This document shows, in pieces, positions 17,482 to 26,369 of a DNA stretch of 64,000 nucleotides (position 1 is its first letter; each line of letters starts with the position of its first letter). The translations under genes and the position numbers were made by a program. Source of the DNA: Rhizobium acidisoli. Its GTDB lineage: Bacteria > Pseudomonadota > Alphaproteobacteria > Rhizobiales > Rhizobiaceae. The stretch is from the NCBI RefSeq assembly GCF_002531755.2, contig NZ_CP035002.1, positions 1 to 64,000 on the forward strand, given 5' to 3'. Below the pieces are notes generated by a model. That model searched no databases. It was not told the DNA's origin and saw only the letters and a program-made list of their open reading frames with translations.

Positions 17482-17772
17482 ATGGGTTCTCCAAGGCCTC
17501 TTTCATTGAAAAAAGTTCAGCGCAGCTTTGCTGTGGAATACAAAACCGGCAGGCGAAAAATCGATTCCGGCTCAAAATCAATCTGGGGCAACATGGATCT
17601 AAAGTCCGTCGCTCGCGACCTTGAGGAAGAGGCGTCACCTTACTTGTCAGATGGCTCTCAAAATGGGAGATCCGACGCTGAAATGTCTTTCCCGGAACCA
17701 GATCGGGCCGGGTCGTCGTTGACACCAGCTCTAGGGCCGTCGACAACTGTATCAGATGCACAGGAGATCAGC

Positions 17773-18177
17773 ATGGCCGAAGAGACCAATACAACAACCA
17801 ACGACGATGTACTGCCCGTTATCGAAGCGCCTACTGCGCCGAAGAAACAGCGCAAGCCCCGCGCTAAGAAGGCAGCGGCTCCCGAGAGGGCGTCAACTGA
17901 CGCTGCGGCCGAGCCAGCCGCGCAGACCGGCGCTACTGGAGGCAAGAGGAGAGGGCGCAAGGCAAACGTGATCGAAGCTTCGGCGAGCGCAAAACGCACC
18001 CGTAGGAGCCGTGCTCCACAGGCTGTGCAGGCCGCCTCGGCCGCGCCGAAAACGGCGATCGATGAGATGGACGATCTCCTGCAGTTGGAAGAGGAAAATC
18101 AACGGCTGCGCAAGCTCCTGGCTGAAAAACTTCGCGCTGAAAATGCCGATCTGCGCAAGCGGCTCAAGCTCGATTGA
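17773..18177 (+). CDS. SyrB-like regulator
   Basis: A 134-residue protein matching the SyrB family of rhizobial symbiosis-related regulators in layout. It has an acidic start (AEETNTTTNDDVLPVIEAP), an Ala/Lys/Arg-rich middle with AT-hook-like stretches (KKQRKPRAKKAAA; GGKRRGRKANV), and a C-terminal leucine-zipper-like coiled coil (DDLLQLEEENQRLRKLLAEK and LRAENADLRKRLKLD). In Sinorhizobium SyrB is described as a negative regulator linked to SyrM. GGAG at good spacing supports the ATG at 17773. The frame is open back to 17482, so a longer form starting MGSPRP cannot be excluded. A second family member follows downstream. Confidence 0.8.
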   Translation: MAEETNTTTNDDVLPVIEAPTAPKKQRKPRAKKAAAPERASTDAAAEPAAQTGATGGKRRGRKANVIEASASAKRTRRSRAPQAVQAASAAPKTAIDEMDDLLQLEEENQRLRKLLAEKLRAENADLRKRLKLD

Positions 18178-18303
18178 GGTAAGCAGCCGGTCAATGGCCG
18201 GCCGCATTTGTATGCCTATCGAGACATACATTTTGGCGGCGGTTGATGCTGTTGCCGGAACTGGATTCACAGCCTGCTTGCGGGATGAAACGCGAGGTCA
18301 GAG

Positions 18304-18870
18304 ATGGCGTCTCCATGGAATTTTTTTGCCCGACTGGTGTCAGCGGGACGCGAGCGAAAGAGAGAACAAGGATCGACCAACGAGGTTAAGCCGGACACGT
18401 TGGATATTGCGGGTTTGACTGAAGCTGGTGCCAGGGAGAGCTTGAATAGCGCTGATCGGCCGACAACCGGCGGCATACATCGTCACGATCAAGCCGTTGC
18501 GATTTCCGCAGAGCGTATGCGTTCCGAGGAAGCTGCAAGCGATGCCCCCGACCAGGTCGATCGCGAAGTCCCCAAGATTGTCGAGGCTGCTGATCCAGCT
18601 TTGTCCGACGGGCTTGATGTCGACTTGGCCGCTGCACATAGCGTCACGGACATCGATCGAGCAGTCGAGGCCGCACCACGTAAGCAAAGAAGTCGCCGCA
18701 AGAAAGCGGTAGCAATCTTGAAGGTTTCCCATACGGACGAGATCAGCCTTGACGAAGAGATCAGGGTGCTCAGGGGTGAGCTGGCCAGAAAGCTAAAGCT
18801 GCAAAACGCGCAGTTAAGAACAATGCTGGAGCGGTGTGAACGGTCAAACTGTCGTGATGCAACCCGTTGA
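18304..18870 (+). CDS. Second SyrB-like regulator
   Basis: A 188-residue protein that shares the C-terminal architecture of the upstream gene: a basic stretch (PRKQRSRRKKAVA) followed by a coiled coil (LDEEIRVLRGELARKLKLQN, AQLRTMLERCE). The N-terminal two thirds are longer and acidic, without a recognised domain. The pair of tandem, same-strand paralogues 126 bp apart suggests local duplication with divergence. A role in transcription regulation is inferred from the SyrB-like C-terminus. Confidence 0.65.
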   Translation: MASPWNFFARLVSAGRERKREQGSTNEVKPDTLDIAGLTEAGARESLNSADRPTTGGIHRHDQAVAISAERMRSEEAASDAPDQVDREVPKIVEAADPALSDGLDVDLAAAHSVTDIDRAVEAAPRKQRSRRKKAVAILKVSHTDEISLDEEIRVLRGELARKLKLQNAQLRTMLERCERSNCRDATR

Positions 18871-19147
18871 GCCAGGATCGATTGCGACCGTTGAAGAACG
18901 CAAGTGTCATTGCGCGATACTGGGATCAGATCTCGCGTTTCGCATGGTAAAGCAGAATCTGAGATCTGGGTAAGGTGTAGCCGGGCAGTCGGTTCCGTAA
19001 GCAGGGTGTCATCAGCGGATGGCTATCAGAGTCATCTCGCTCTCGTAGGTCCCCGGCGTTGCTGCGGCATCTTTCGTTTAATGCATATCGACGGACCGCC
19101 AAGCGCCTGACTGATTCTTTTGCTCGGTTTGACCAGTCCGCTGGCCC

Positions 19148-19173
19148 GGAACAACGCCCGTTCCTCCGGCGTT
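19148..19173 (+). promoter_or_regulatory. Strong candidate EcfG/RpoE2 promoter for the SDR-GH15 pair
   Basis: GGAAC at 19148-19152 and CGTT at 19170-19173 are separated by 17 bases, matching the general-stress sigma consensus exactly in both elements. The predicted transcript start lies near 19183, about 40 bases before the first codon of the dehydrogenase gene. Nothing else between the SyrB-like gene and the dehydrogenase competes as a promoter. Confidence 0.65.
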
Positions 19174-19224
19174 ACTGGGCTGCGGCGCTCGCGAGCGCCG
19201 TTTGATTGAGTCGGCGGAGCCACA

Positions 19225-20007
19225 ATAGATCTGGGACTGAAGGATAAACGTGTTCTTGTGACAGGAGGCAACTCCGGTCTGGGAGCCGCGATCGCGAGGG
19301 CTTTCGCCGCCGAGGGTGCACGCGTTGCGATCAACTATCTGGTCAACCCAAAACAATCCGATGCGCTCGTTGAGGAATTCACCGCCACCGGTGGCGAGGC
19401 ACTTCAGTTGATGGCCGATATCAGCGACCCCCAAGCGGTCGAGAGGATGTTCAGTGAGATCGACGATGCCTGGGGCGGGATCGATGTATTGGTCAACAAC
19501 GCGGGAATTGACGGTGTACATGCGCTCGGTTGGGAAGCTGACGCCGATGTCTGGGGCAGGGTTGTCGACATCAACCTGAAGGGAACATTTCTGTGCGCGC
19601 GCGAAGCCCTGAAACGTATGGTCGCTCAAAGGTCGGGGGTTGTGCTCAATACCACAAGCGTTCATGAGGTAATCGCTTGGGCCGGCTACAGCGCCTATAC
19701 GGCCAGCAAGGCGGGTGTCTCAATGATGTCCAAATCGCTGGCGCAGGAAGCGGCGCCCTATGGCGTTCGCATTCTTTGTATCGCTCCTGGTGCAATCCGA
19801 ACCCCGATCAATCAGGCAGTCTGGCAGGACCCGGAGGGTTACAGGGATTTACTGACGAAGATCCCACTAGGCCGTATCGGCGAACCCGAGGATGTCGCAA
19901 AGATTGCCATCATGCTGGCCTCCGATGCCGCCAGCTACATCACCGCGACGACGATCTTTGTCGATGGCGGTATGACCGACTACCCCTCCTTTGCGCATGG
20001 TGGATGA
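19225..20007 (+). CDS. Short-chain dehydrogenase/reductase (glucose 1-dehydrogenase-like), start codon abnormal
   Basis: A classical SDR of about 260 residues. Cofactor loop TGGNSGLG, NNAG in LVNNAGIDGVH, and the catalytic Ser-Tyr-Lys set in NTTSVHEVIAWAGYSAYTASK; it ends with FVDGGMTDYPSF. Protein similarity begins at 19225 (DLGLKDKRVLVTGG), yet that codon is ATA, preceded by GGAG at ideal spacing. The next usable codon, GTG 19258, would remove the first beta strand. A stop lies upstream at 19207, so no other normal start exists. Either ATA is used weakly or the start has mutated. The gene is followed 7 bp later by the GH15 gene, giving a plausible sugar-oxidising pair. Confidence 0.8.
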   Translation: MDLGLKDKRVLVTGGNSGLGAAIARAFAAEGARVAINYLVNPKQSDALVEEFTATGGEALQLMADISDPQAVERMFSEIDDAWGGIDVLVNNAGIDGVHALGWEADADVWGRVVDINLKGTFLCAREALKRMVAQRSGVVLNTTSVHEVIAWAGYSAYTASKAGVSMMSKSLAQEAAPYGVRILCIAPGAIRTPINQAVWQDPEGYRDLLTKIPLGRIGEPEDVAKIAIMLASDAASYITATTIFVDGGMTDYPSFAHGG

Positions 20008-20014
20008 TTGGGAC

Positions 20015-21859
20015 ATGGCCAAGCGCATCGAGGACTACGGCCTGATCGGTAATATGCTGTCCGCAGCGCTTGTTGGTAAAGATGGATCGATTGATTGGCT
20101 ATGCCTGCCCCGTTTCGATTCACCCGCTTGCTTCGCCGCACTCCTCGGCACCCCCGATAACGGCCGCTGGAAGATCGCGCCAGTCAGCAAAAGAAAAACG
20201 AGCCGGCGCTACGTCCCCGACACCGCCATCTTGGAAACCCGCTTCGAGACGGCCACCGGCGTCGTTACCCTCACGGATTTCATGCCGATTAACGAAGGCG
20301 ATCGCCATGTCGATCTGATCCGCATCGTGACGGGGGTTTCGGGCACCGTCGAGATGGAGATGGAGCTCGTGCTGCGGTTCGAAAACGGCCAGGCGGTGCC
20401 TTGGGTGCGGCGCAAGGATTACGGCCCGAGCGCAATTGCCGGGCCCAACGCCGTCGAACTTCATACTGATCTAACGCTCGAAGGTCGCAACATGAAGACG
20501 TGCGCGCGCTTTGCCGTGACGGCTGGCGAAGTCGTGCCGTTGACGATGTCCTACCATCCTTCGAACGAGCAGCCGCATTTTGTCCGTGATCGCGTGGAAG
20601 AACTCGATCGAGCGACAATCTGGTGGCGCGAATGGGTAAAGCACGGCAGCTTTGAAGACATGCCGGAAGCATGGCGCGCGCCGGTGGTCCGCTCGCTCAT
20701 CACCCTCAAGATGCTGATCTACGCCCCGACAGGCGGGATTGTCGCTGCTCCAACCACCTCGCTTCCTGAGAAGATCGGGGGTACGCGCAACTGGGACTAT
20801 CGATATTGCTGGCTGCGCGATTCGGCACTGACCCTTTATGCGCTGCTGAATTCGGGGTATCGCCAGGAAGCGGAGGATTGGCGGAAATGGCTGCTGCGCG
20901 CTGTTGCGGGTGCTCCTGAACAACTCCAGATCATGTACGGCATCGCTGGAGAGCGTTGGCTGCCCGAGTTCGAGGTGTCGTGGCTCAAGGGCTATGAAGG
21001 AAGCAGTCCTGTCAGGATCGGCAACGAGGCTGCCGGCCAGATGCAGATTGACGTCTATGGCGAACTCATCGACACCCTCAACGCGGCGCGTGATGCCGAG
21101 CTGCAGCCGCAAGAGGAGGCCTGGCGGCTGCAAAAGGTGCTGCTCGCTCACCTGGTGACGGCGTGGCAGACGCCGGATCGCGGAATTTGGGAAGTGCGCG
21201 GGCCCGCGCGCCCATTCACGCACTCGCGCATGATGGCCTGGGTGGCATTTGATCGCGCCGTAATCTGCACCGAGCGGTACGGACTAGAAGGCCCAGTGGC
21301 GAAGTGGCGTGAAGCGCGCCAACAAATTCATGACGAAATCTGCACCAACGGCTTCGACGAAAAAAAGAACAGCTTTGTTCAATACTACGGCGGTGAGACG
21401 CTCGATGCGAGCCTTCTGCTGATGCCGCAGGTCGGTTTTCTTCCAGCCGAAGACCCACGAGTCATCGGTACAATCGCCGCGGTTGAGCGGGAACTCCTGC
21501 AGGGCGGGCTCGTCATGCGCTACTCCACGAACGAGACCGAGGACGGGGTCGGTGGGGACGAAGGTGCGTTCCTGGCATGCAGCTTTTGGCTGGCCGACGC
21601 GTATGTGCTCACCGGGCGCCGGGAGGATGCGCTCAAATTGTTCGACCGCTTGCTCCGCCTTCGGAACGATCTAGGCTTGCTCTCGGAAGAGTTCGACACC
21701 GTGGGCCAGCGCCTTCTTGGCAACTTCCCTCAAGCCTTTTCGCACATCGGCCTGATCAACACCGCGCATAACCTAGTCAGCGCGGGAGGACCGGCGCGAC
21801 AGCGCGCGGATAAGACCGCCCCGAGCAAGCCACACAGGGTTTCCGCAGACAGGGTTTAA
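20015..21859 (+). CDS. GH15-family glucoamylase/trehalase-like glycoside hydrolase
   Basis: A 614-residue protein with the two-part layout of bacterial GH15 enzymes: an N-terminal beta-sandwich domain (KRIEDYGLIGNMLSAALVGK, IDWLCLPRFDSPACF) and a C-terminal (alpha/alpha)6 barrel. The barrel shows GGTRNWDYRYCWLRDSA and the GGDEGAFLACSFWLADAYV segment, which hold the expected acid and base Glu regions. Members cleave alpha-linked glucose from trehalose or maltodextrins. The start at ATG 20015 leaves the product beginning at the conserved KRIEDYGLIG segment; upstream in-frame codons overlap the dehydrogenase gene. Coupling to that dehydrogenase and a stress-type promoter suggest a role in trehalose or storage-glucan turnover under stress, which is inference. 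Confidence 0.9.
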   Translation: MAKRIEDYGLIGNMLSAALVGKDGSIDWLCLPRFDSPACFAALLGTPDNGRWKIAPVSKRKTSRRYVPDTAILETRFETATGVVTLTDFMPINEGDRHVDLIRIVTGVSGTVEMEMELVLRFENGQAVPWVRRKDYGPSAIAGPNAVELHTDLTLEGRNMKTCARFAVTAGEVVPLTMSYHPSNEQPHFVRDRVEELDRATIWWREWVKHGSFEDMPEAWRAPVVRSLITLKMLIYAPTGGIVAAPTTSLPEKIGGTRNWDYRYCWLRDSALTLYALLNSGYRQEAEDWRKWLLRAVAGAPEQLQIMYGIAGERWLPEFEVSWLKGYEGSSPVRIGNEAAGQMQIDVYGELIDTLNAARDAELQPQEEAWRLQKVLLAHLVTAWQTPDRGIWEVRGPARPFTHSRMMAWVAFDRAVICTERYGLEGPVAKWREARQQIHDEICTNGFDEKKNSFVQYYGGETLDASLLLMPQVGFLPAEDPRVIGTIAAVERELLQGGLVMRYSTNETEDGVGGDEGAFLACSFWLADAYVLTGRREDALKLFDRLLRLRNDLGLLSEEFDTVGQRLLGNFPQAFSHIGLINTAHNLVSAGGPARQRADKTAPSKPHRVSADRV

Positions 21860-22106
21860 GCCTTTGCCGATAACGCCACCAGCTTTTGCACTACCAATAG
21901 CGCGGCGCGCCATGTGTAAGTGACACGGTCTCACCACGGTTGTCGCCATCGGGGGACTTCCGCGGCCCGCACAACGACACTGATCCGCACGGTGCGGCCG
22001 CGTGTTCAAGGATAGGAATGAAAGGGGCCGGCAATCCTGACGAGGACGCCTATCGTTCCGATTGTTGGCAGAGCAGGTGTCCTGTCGTGCAGCTTCTGCC
22101 GTTTAG

Positions 22107-22718
22107 TTACCTTGGCTTCGATCGCATTCTAAAGCGCTTCACACGACTGTGACTGCCGCAGGTCGCTTCCGAACACCACATCCTTCGCCCGTTTCTGGAG
22201 TGATCGATAAACAGCCATCCGCAGTTGTCGCCTTTACACTCACGCACCGCTCGCCGCTGCCCTCTCTCAATCAATAAATCGGTCGCCTTGATTGCAAATA
22301 ACTGGCCAAGCTGATGAAGATCGTCAACTGGCAAAGCCCACTTGAACCCGATATCGGCGGCCTCCAACACCTGATGCGTTCGGCCAAGCTGCGCGATCGC
22401 CTCCACCAGGCCGAGGTCTTCGGGAGGGTAGGGCTCTCCGACATCCTCCAACACAAACAGCCTATATACGGCTTCCCGTAGCCTCTTGGCGCCTGTTAGC
22501 GCTAAGTCGGCCTCTTCCGGCATGCTGGCCGCCTGGCTGCGCAAACGCGACGCCGCCGAATGATCGAGGAGGTCGAGACGCTCAGCCAACGCGACCAGAT
22601 CCTCGAGCGACTGCAACAGGTCGGGTCCCCAACGGCCGCGCCGGCTGTCGACGGTGTTGACGAAGTCGAGGGCGGGATGGCCGCCACTTAAGCGCATTTC
22701 GGATGTTGACGTTGCCAT
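22107..22718 (-). CDS. CGNR zinc-finger / ABATE-domain regulator
   Basis: A 203-residue protein. The N-terminal part (GGHPALDFVNTVDSRRG) is the ABATE (DUF1470) domain, and the C-terminus carries the zinc finger ECKGDNCGWLFIDHSRNGRR followed by MWCSEATCGSHSRV, where the usual CGNR motif reads CGSH. These proteins are probable transcription regulators. The gene is divergent from the EamA transporter gene with an 81-bp shared region, so it may control that exporter. The change in the eponymous motif keeps the Cys and may be a family variant. Confidence 0.85.
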   Translation of the reverse strand: MATSTSEMRLSGGHPALDFVNTVDSRRGRWGPDLLQSLEDLVALAERLDLLDHSAASRLRSQAASMPEEADLALTGAKRLREAVYRLFVLEDVGEPYPPEDLGLVEAIAQLGRTHQVLEAADIGFKWALPVDDLHQLGQLFAIKATDLLIERGQRRAVRECKGDNCGWLFIDHSRNGRRMWCSEATCGSHSRVKRFRMRSKPR

Positions 22719-22799
22719 GTGCTGCGGAACAACTTCTGGGAAATGGAATTGTAACGGTATAGATGGATTTTAACCGTTACACCTTCAAGGCCAGATCTT

Positions 22800-23744
22800 A
22801 TGTCGACTCCGCAAAATTTCGTCAAGTTTGCCATTTTATGCCTCGTATGGGGACTAACCTGGATCGCGGTCAAGTTTGGCGTGCAGACGGTCCCGCCAAT
22901 GTTGTTTGCGGCAACCCGATTCATAACGGCAGGTGTTCTTCTGCTGGCATGGGCCCTGGCGGGAAAGCGGCGGCAAAAACTGGAAAGGCCTGATGCAGCA
23001 CGTCTCGTCGTCGTCAGCCTGCTGATGATCACCTTATGCTACGGGCCTTTGTTCTGGGGCATGCAATTTGTTCCGTCGGGAACTGCGGCCGTTTTGGAGA
23101 TGTCACTGACGCCGCTGGCGCTGCTTGGTTTCGGCATCGCGTTCGGTGAAGAGCGATGGAACGGTCTTCGCGCATTCGCAATGCTCCTAGGCGCAGCAGG
23201 TCTTGGCATTCTTTTTGCGCCGTCCATCGACCTAGGGGATCTCGCAGGAGGCAATGCAATGATCGGATTGATCGCCATCGCCTGGGCTGCAATTTCCTCA
23301 GCATGGGGATCCGTGCTGGCCAAACCTTTAATATCGAAATACGGCAGCACTCGCCTCTCCGGATCCACGACGATCATTGGCGGCGGGGTTCTGCTGATGG
23401 CATCGCTCGCGATCGAGCCGCATTCGGCCGAAATGCTCGGAACGCTCTGGGAGTGGCAAGCCGTGGCCGGCTGGCTCTTTCTTGTCATCTTCGGGTCCCT
23501 GCTGGGATATAGCATCTACATCCAGCTCCTGCGCGACATCGGTCCTGCCAAGGCGGGCAGCTTCGCTTTTGTTTCGCCCGCCATCGCAGTCGCCGCCGGC
23601 ATCGTCTTCGCCGATGAACCTGCCGATCCTCAGCGATTCATTGGTATGGTGTTAATGGTCTTGGCGGCGGGAACCTCATTATTCGCAGACGACCTGCCGG
23701 GGCTGTGGACCAGAAATGAAAGGACGCTGTCCGCCAAGAAATAA
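22800..23744 (+). CDS. EamA/DMT-family transporter
   Basis: A 314-residue integral membrane protein with ten predicted hydrophobic segments in two EamA repeats, the RhaT/YdcZ-like drug/metabolite layout. The first repeat starts with KFAILCLVWGLTWIAVKFGV and carries PPMLFAATRFITAGVLLL. The second repeat starts near residue 155 (AIAWAAISSAWGSVLAKPLI) and includes PAKAGSFAFVSPAIAVAAGI. Such proteins export amino acids or other metabolites. The divergent CGNR regulator is the likely local controller. The frame is intact and the ATG at 22800 leaves a normal N-terminus. Confidence 0.9.
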   Translation: MSTPQNFVKFAILCLVWGLTWIAVKFGVQTVPPMLFAATRFITAGVLLLAWALAGKRRQKLERPDAARLVVVSLLMITLCYGPLFWGMQFVPSGTAAVLEMSLTPLALLGFGIAFGEERWNGLRAFAMLLGAAGLGILFAPSIDLGDLAGGNAMIGLIAIAWAAISSAWGSVLAKPLISKYGSTRLSGSTTIIGGGVLLMASLAIEPHSAEMLGTLWEWQAVAGWLFLVIFGSLLGYSIYIQLLRDIGPAKAGSFAFVSPAIAVAAGIVFADEPADPQRFIGMVLMVLAAGTSLFADDLPGLWTRNERTLSAKK

Positions 23745-24083
23745 TGCCGGCTATAAGGATCAACTTTCTAAACCCGCCGGCCCGCCCTCGAAGGCAAGGA
23801 CATGGATGCCTTTCTAGGCCAAGGCTAAAACGGTCTCGACGTAGACCGCCACTATCTGGAAGAGCTTGGCATTAACGGGATGGAAAATGGATTAAGGAAT
23901 TGGTGACGACATGCTCATTGTCGCCGGACTCAGCAACTGCTCGCAGTTCCCGTCGACTATATCGACGTCGGGGATTGCCCCCGTCACCGGCAGCGCGGTA
24001 AGGCGTCAGTGCCCAAACCCGCCCGCGGTTTTGAACAAGTCTCTCGGTGGAAATCAAACCTCAGTGCTAAGGCGACCTGAACA
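23745..24083. other. Intergenic stretch, possibly decayed coding DNA
   Basis: About 340 bases between the EamA gene and the TSUP gene. Scattered protein-like runs appear in different plus-strand frames (for example around 23830-23890 and 23930-24060) but no continuous gene, terminator or repeat can be supported. Confidence 0.35.
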
Positions 24084-24833
24084 TTGTACGATATCATTCT
24101 TCTTTTCCTTGCTGGCTTGTTAGCAGGCAGCATGAATGCCTTGGCCGGCGGCGGGTCGTTCGTATCCCTTCCTGCGCTCATATCGGTCGGAGTATCGTCG
24201 GTTGCCGCCAACGCGACAAGCACCTTGGCCTTGTTTCCCGGCGGTTTGGCGAGCTCGTGGGTTTACCGTGATGGGCTAAAGAGTGTGTGCGGCGTCAATG
24301 TCGTGCCCATTGCTATGGTGACTGTGGCGGGTGGTGTGGCCGGAAGCGTCTTATTGCTTCTAACCCCATCTAGGATTTTCGATGGTATCCTGCCGTGGCT
24401 TTTGCTGGTGGCGACATTCATGCTGGCTGCAGGACCAAGGCTCAGTGCCCGGTTACAGACGCAAGCACGCCCAAGTGATCTGGCCTTCGCAACCGTTCAG
24501 TTCTTTCTCGGTCTTTATGGCGGCTATTTCGGCGGCGCCGTGGGTCTCATGATGCTTGCGGCATGGCGTGCACTCGGGGGTGGAGATATCAAGAGCCTGA
24601 ATCCGACAAGAATGGTGATGGTAACTTCCGCAAACGCGGTCGCTGTGGTCGTTTTCGTACTTGCCGGGGCCATCGTATGGGAATAGTGTGTTTCCATGAC
24701 GATCGGAGCCGTCATTGGCGGGTGGATCGGAGCGCATATCGGACGGAGACTGCCATCATCGGTCATCCGGGTGGTAACCCTTGCGGTCGCCCTTTTAACG
24801 ACCGCGGTATTTTTTTCGCGAGCTTACCTTTGA
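24084..24833 (+). pseudogene. TauE/SafE (TSUP) family permease with an in-frame TAG
   Basis: A TTG start at 24084 opens a membrane protein with the TSUP signature near the N-terminus (AGSMNALAGGGSFVSLPALI) and several hydrophobic helices, including QFFLGLYGGYFGGAVGLMML, the second-repeat signature. Codon 201 is TAG (24684-24686). The same frame continues through another typical TSUP stretch (MTIGAVIGGWIGAHIGRRLP) to TGA at 24831-24833. The predicted full product is 249 residues. One substitution in an otherwise intact frame accounts for the stop. Family members move sulfite, sulfonates or other anions; the substrate here is not known. Confidence 0.8.
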
Positions 24834-25015
24834 GAGGGAGTTCGACACCTTTATGAATCTGAGGAACAGGATGCCAAGCGACTGGCGGATGCGCGCTGCG
24901 GTTAAAGGATACCGATCGGCGCCACCCCTAAAGGCTCGAGAGTTGGATCCAGGATGCTTCTGGAGAGGATGATCCGGTCCTAGTTTTCAAATCCGGTCAA
25001 AATAGCGGCAGCGGG

Positions 25016-25501
25016 CTATCTGCCGAGGAGGTTCCCCAAGGTGACCGGGCGAAGTCCCTTCGCATCGACACCGACATCGTATTGGCGGGGAAGGGGCCTC
25101 AACCGGCCATGGGAATGGCCGTGAAGATTGATCGATTTCTTTCCCATCTGGTTCCAGGTCCGGAACGCGTAGTGGCATAAGATCAGGTGATGTTGCTCGT
25201 GCTTGAGTTCCGCGTAATGCTGGACGCTAACCCAATTCGCCGCATTTGTGGTGGACGGAGGGTCGTTGTTTCCGACTATGAGGTGCTTCCGGCCGTTCAA
25301 CCTCGACAGCAACTCGGCGCAATCTCCGGCCCTTTGAGACATGAAGTCTCCCAGGTGCCATACCTCATCTTCCTCAGCCACGGTATCGTTCCAGTTTTGG
25401 ATGAGCGCGGAATCATGCTCGTCCATGCTAGAAAAAGGACGCTTGTCGATGCGGAGCACGCGCGGGTCGCCGAAGTGGGTGTCGCTGGTAAAGTAGATCA
25501 T
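25016..25501 (-). CDS. Calcineurin-like metallophosphoesterase
   Basis: A 161-residue protein with all metallophosphoesterase motifs in order: IYFTSDTHFGD at the N-terminus, EVWHLGDF near residue 45, HLIVGNND near 70, LILCHYAFRTW near 105 and NLHGHSHGRL near 120. It should bind two metal ions and hydrolyse phosphate esters or diesters; the substrate is not evident. The start at 25501 is chosen because homology begins there. It overlaps the stop of a 12-codon frame that has a much better ribosome binding site, so translation may depend on coupling. Confidence 0.88.
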   Translation of the reverse strand: MIYFTSDTHFGDPRVLRIDKRPFSSMDEHDSALIQNWNDTVAEEDEVWHLGDFMSQRAGDCAELLSRLNGRKHLIVGNNDPPSTTNAANWVSVQHYAELKHEQHHLILCHYAFRTWNQMGKKSINLHGHSHGRLRPLPRQYDVGVDAKGLRPVTLGNLLGR

Positions 25502-25536
25502 TGGCAAAACCGATGCCGCATGTTGACGTCGCTCAT
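25498..25536 (-). CDS. 12-codon leader frame coupled to the metallophosphoesterase
   Basis: On the minus strand a near-perfect ribosome binding site (AAGGAGG, around 25547-25541) precedes ATG 25536, which opens MSDVNMRHRFCQ and stops at TGA. That stop overlaps the ATG of the metallophosphoesterase (ATGA). The downstream gene has no strong site of its own. This is either a translationally coupled leader peptide or the remains of a longer N-terminus separated by a one-base indel. Confidence 0.4.
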   Translation of the reverse strand: MSDVNMRHRFCQ

Positions 25537-25996
25537 CTGACCTCCTTAAATTGCCAGTCCGATTTCGGAACAGGCCAACCGTTCTTTGCCGCCCGAAAAT
25601 CGGCCTCAGCAGCGGCTCTCTTCGTTGCTTAATAATGCCTGTTGCCCAGGCCGTGATACGGATGCGGCCGGCTCTGACGACAACGTTCTGTGGTCTGCTT
25701 GCCCGCCGTGTGTTCTGCACGAAAACATACGCGCGCAGTCGAGAGGCTGACGCTCTCGCGGAACGACAGTGGCTGCGACCACCACCAGTCGTTCAACGCC
25801 GTCTCGCACCGCACTTTCTTCGATCGGGGACGGCCAAGCGTGAGCTTCACTCCCATAGGAACTTCAGGCGACATGTTCTAACCTTCGAACCGCCATTGTG
25901 CGGCAACCTGCTGCTCGACGCCCGGCAATATGACAAGCCGGTGATGGCGCAACAATCGCTCCGGCAATTCTGCGCGGAAAAGTGAAACGCAGTCTG
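25537..25996. other. Intergenic stretch, no supported gene
   Basis: About 460 bases. A minus-strand frame at 25629-25874 encodes a short basic sequence with a WWW run, and a plus-strand frame runs through much of the same DNA. Neither has a clear start signal or family, so neither is called. Confidence 0.35.
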
Positions 25997-26317
25997 CTAG
26001 TCGGAAGTCGTGTGGCCCTCGCGAAACTGCTCGATCTGCTCGGGCTCCTTTTCGTCGAGTTGCGTGATCTCGTTTCTCGCGTCGCCATGGACATGAAGAA
26101 GTTCGTCGAGCTTGGCGTGGATGGCTTGCGTGTCCCGGTGTTCGGCACGCTGGATAAACAACGTCATTATCCATGTGATCAGGGTTGCAAGGCCGTGCCA
26201 TTCCAGTGTTTCCCGACTGAAGATCAGCCACGAAAATCCATAGACGACGACAATCGCAAATGCGTACGGACTTGCGGTCCACGTACCCAAGTCGGTCAGC
26301 CAAGAACGCCATCGCAT
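25997..26317 (-). CDS. Low-affinity iron permease family protein
   Basis: A 106-residue small membrane protein with the pattern of the low-affinity Fe/Cu permease family (COG5478): N-terminal RSWLTDLGTWTASPYAFAIV, two membrane helices (AFAIVVVYGFSWLIF and GLATLITWIMTLFIQR), then the family motif FIQRAEHRDTQAIHAKLDEL and an acidic tail. The ATG at 26317 has CGGAG upstream; in-frame codons further out are not homologous. Actual iron transport by bacterial members is poorly established. A GGAAC-N16-GGTT sequence upstream suggests general-stress control. Confidence 0.8.
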   Translation of the reverse strand: MRWRSWLTDLGTWTASPYAFAIVVVYGFSWLIFSRETLEWHGLATLITWIMTLFIQRAEHRDTQAIHAKLDELLHVHGDARNEITQLDEKEPEQIEQFREGHTTSD

Positions 26318-26344
26318 GACAAATCTCCGATTTCTCGACGATGG

Positions 26345-26369
26345 AACCTTCAGATCGTGCCTGTGTTCC
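26345..26369 (-). promoter_or_regulatory. Candidate EcfG/RpoE2-type promoter of the iron permease gene
   Basis: Minus strand: GGAAC at 26369-26365, then 16 bases, then GGTT at 26348-26345. The predicted transcript start is about 20 bases before the ATG at 26317. The spacing fits the consensus; the -10 element deviates from CGTT at one base. Confidence 0.45.

Noticed and set aside
20471..21223. Minus-strand open frame of 250 codons
   Set aside because: Antisense to the GH15 gene, which is intact and recognisable.
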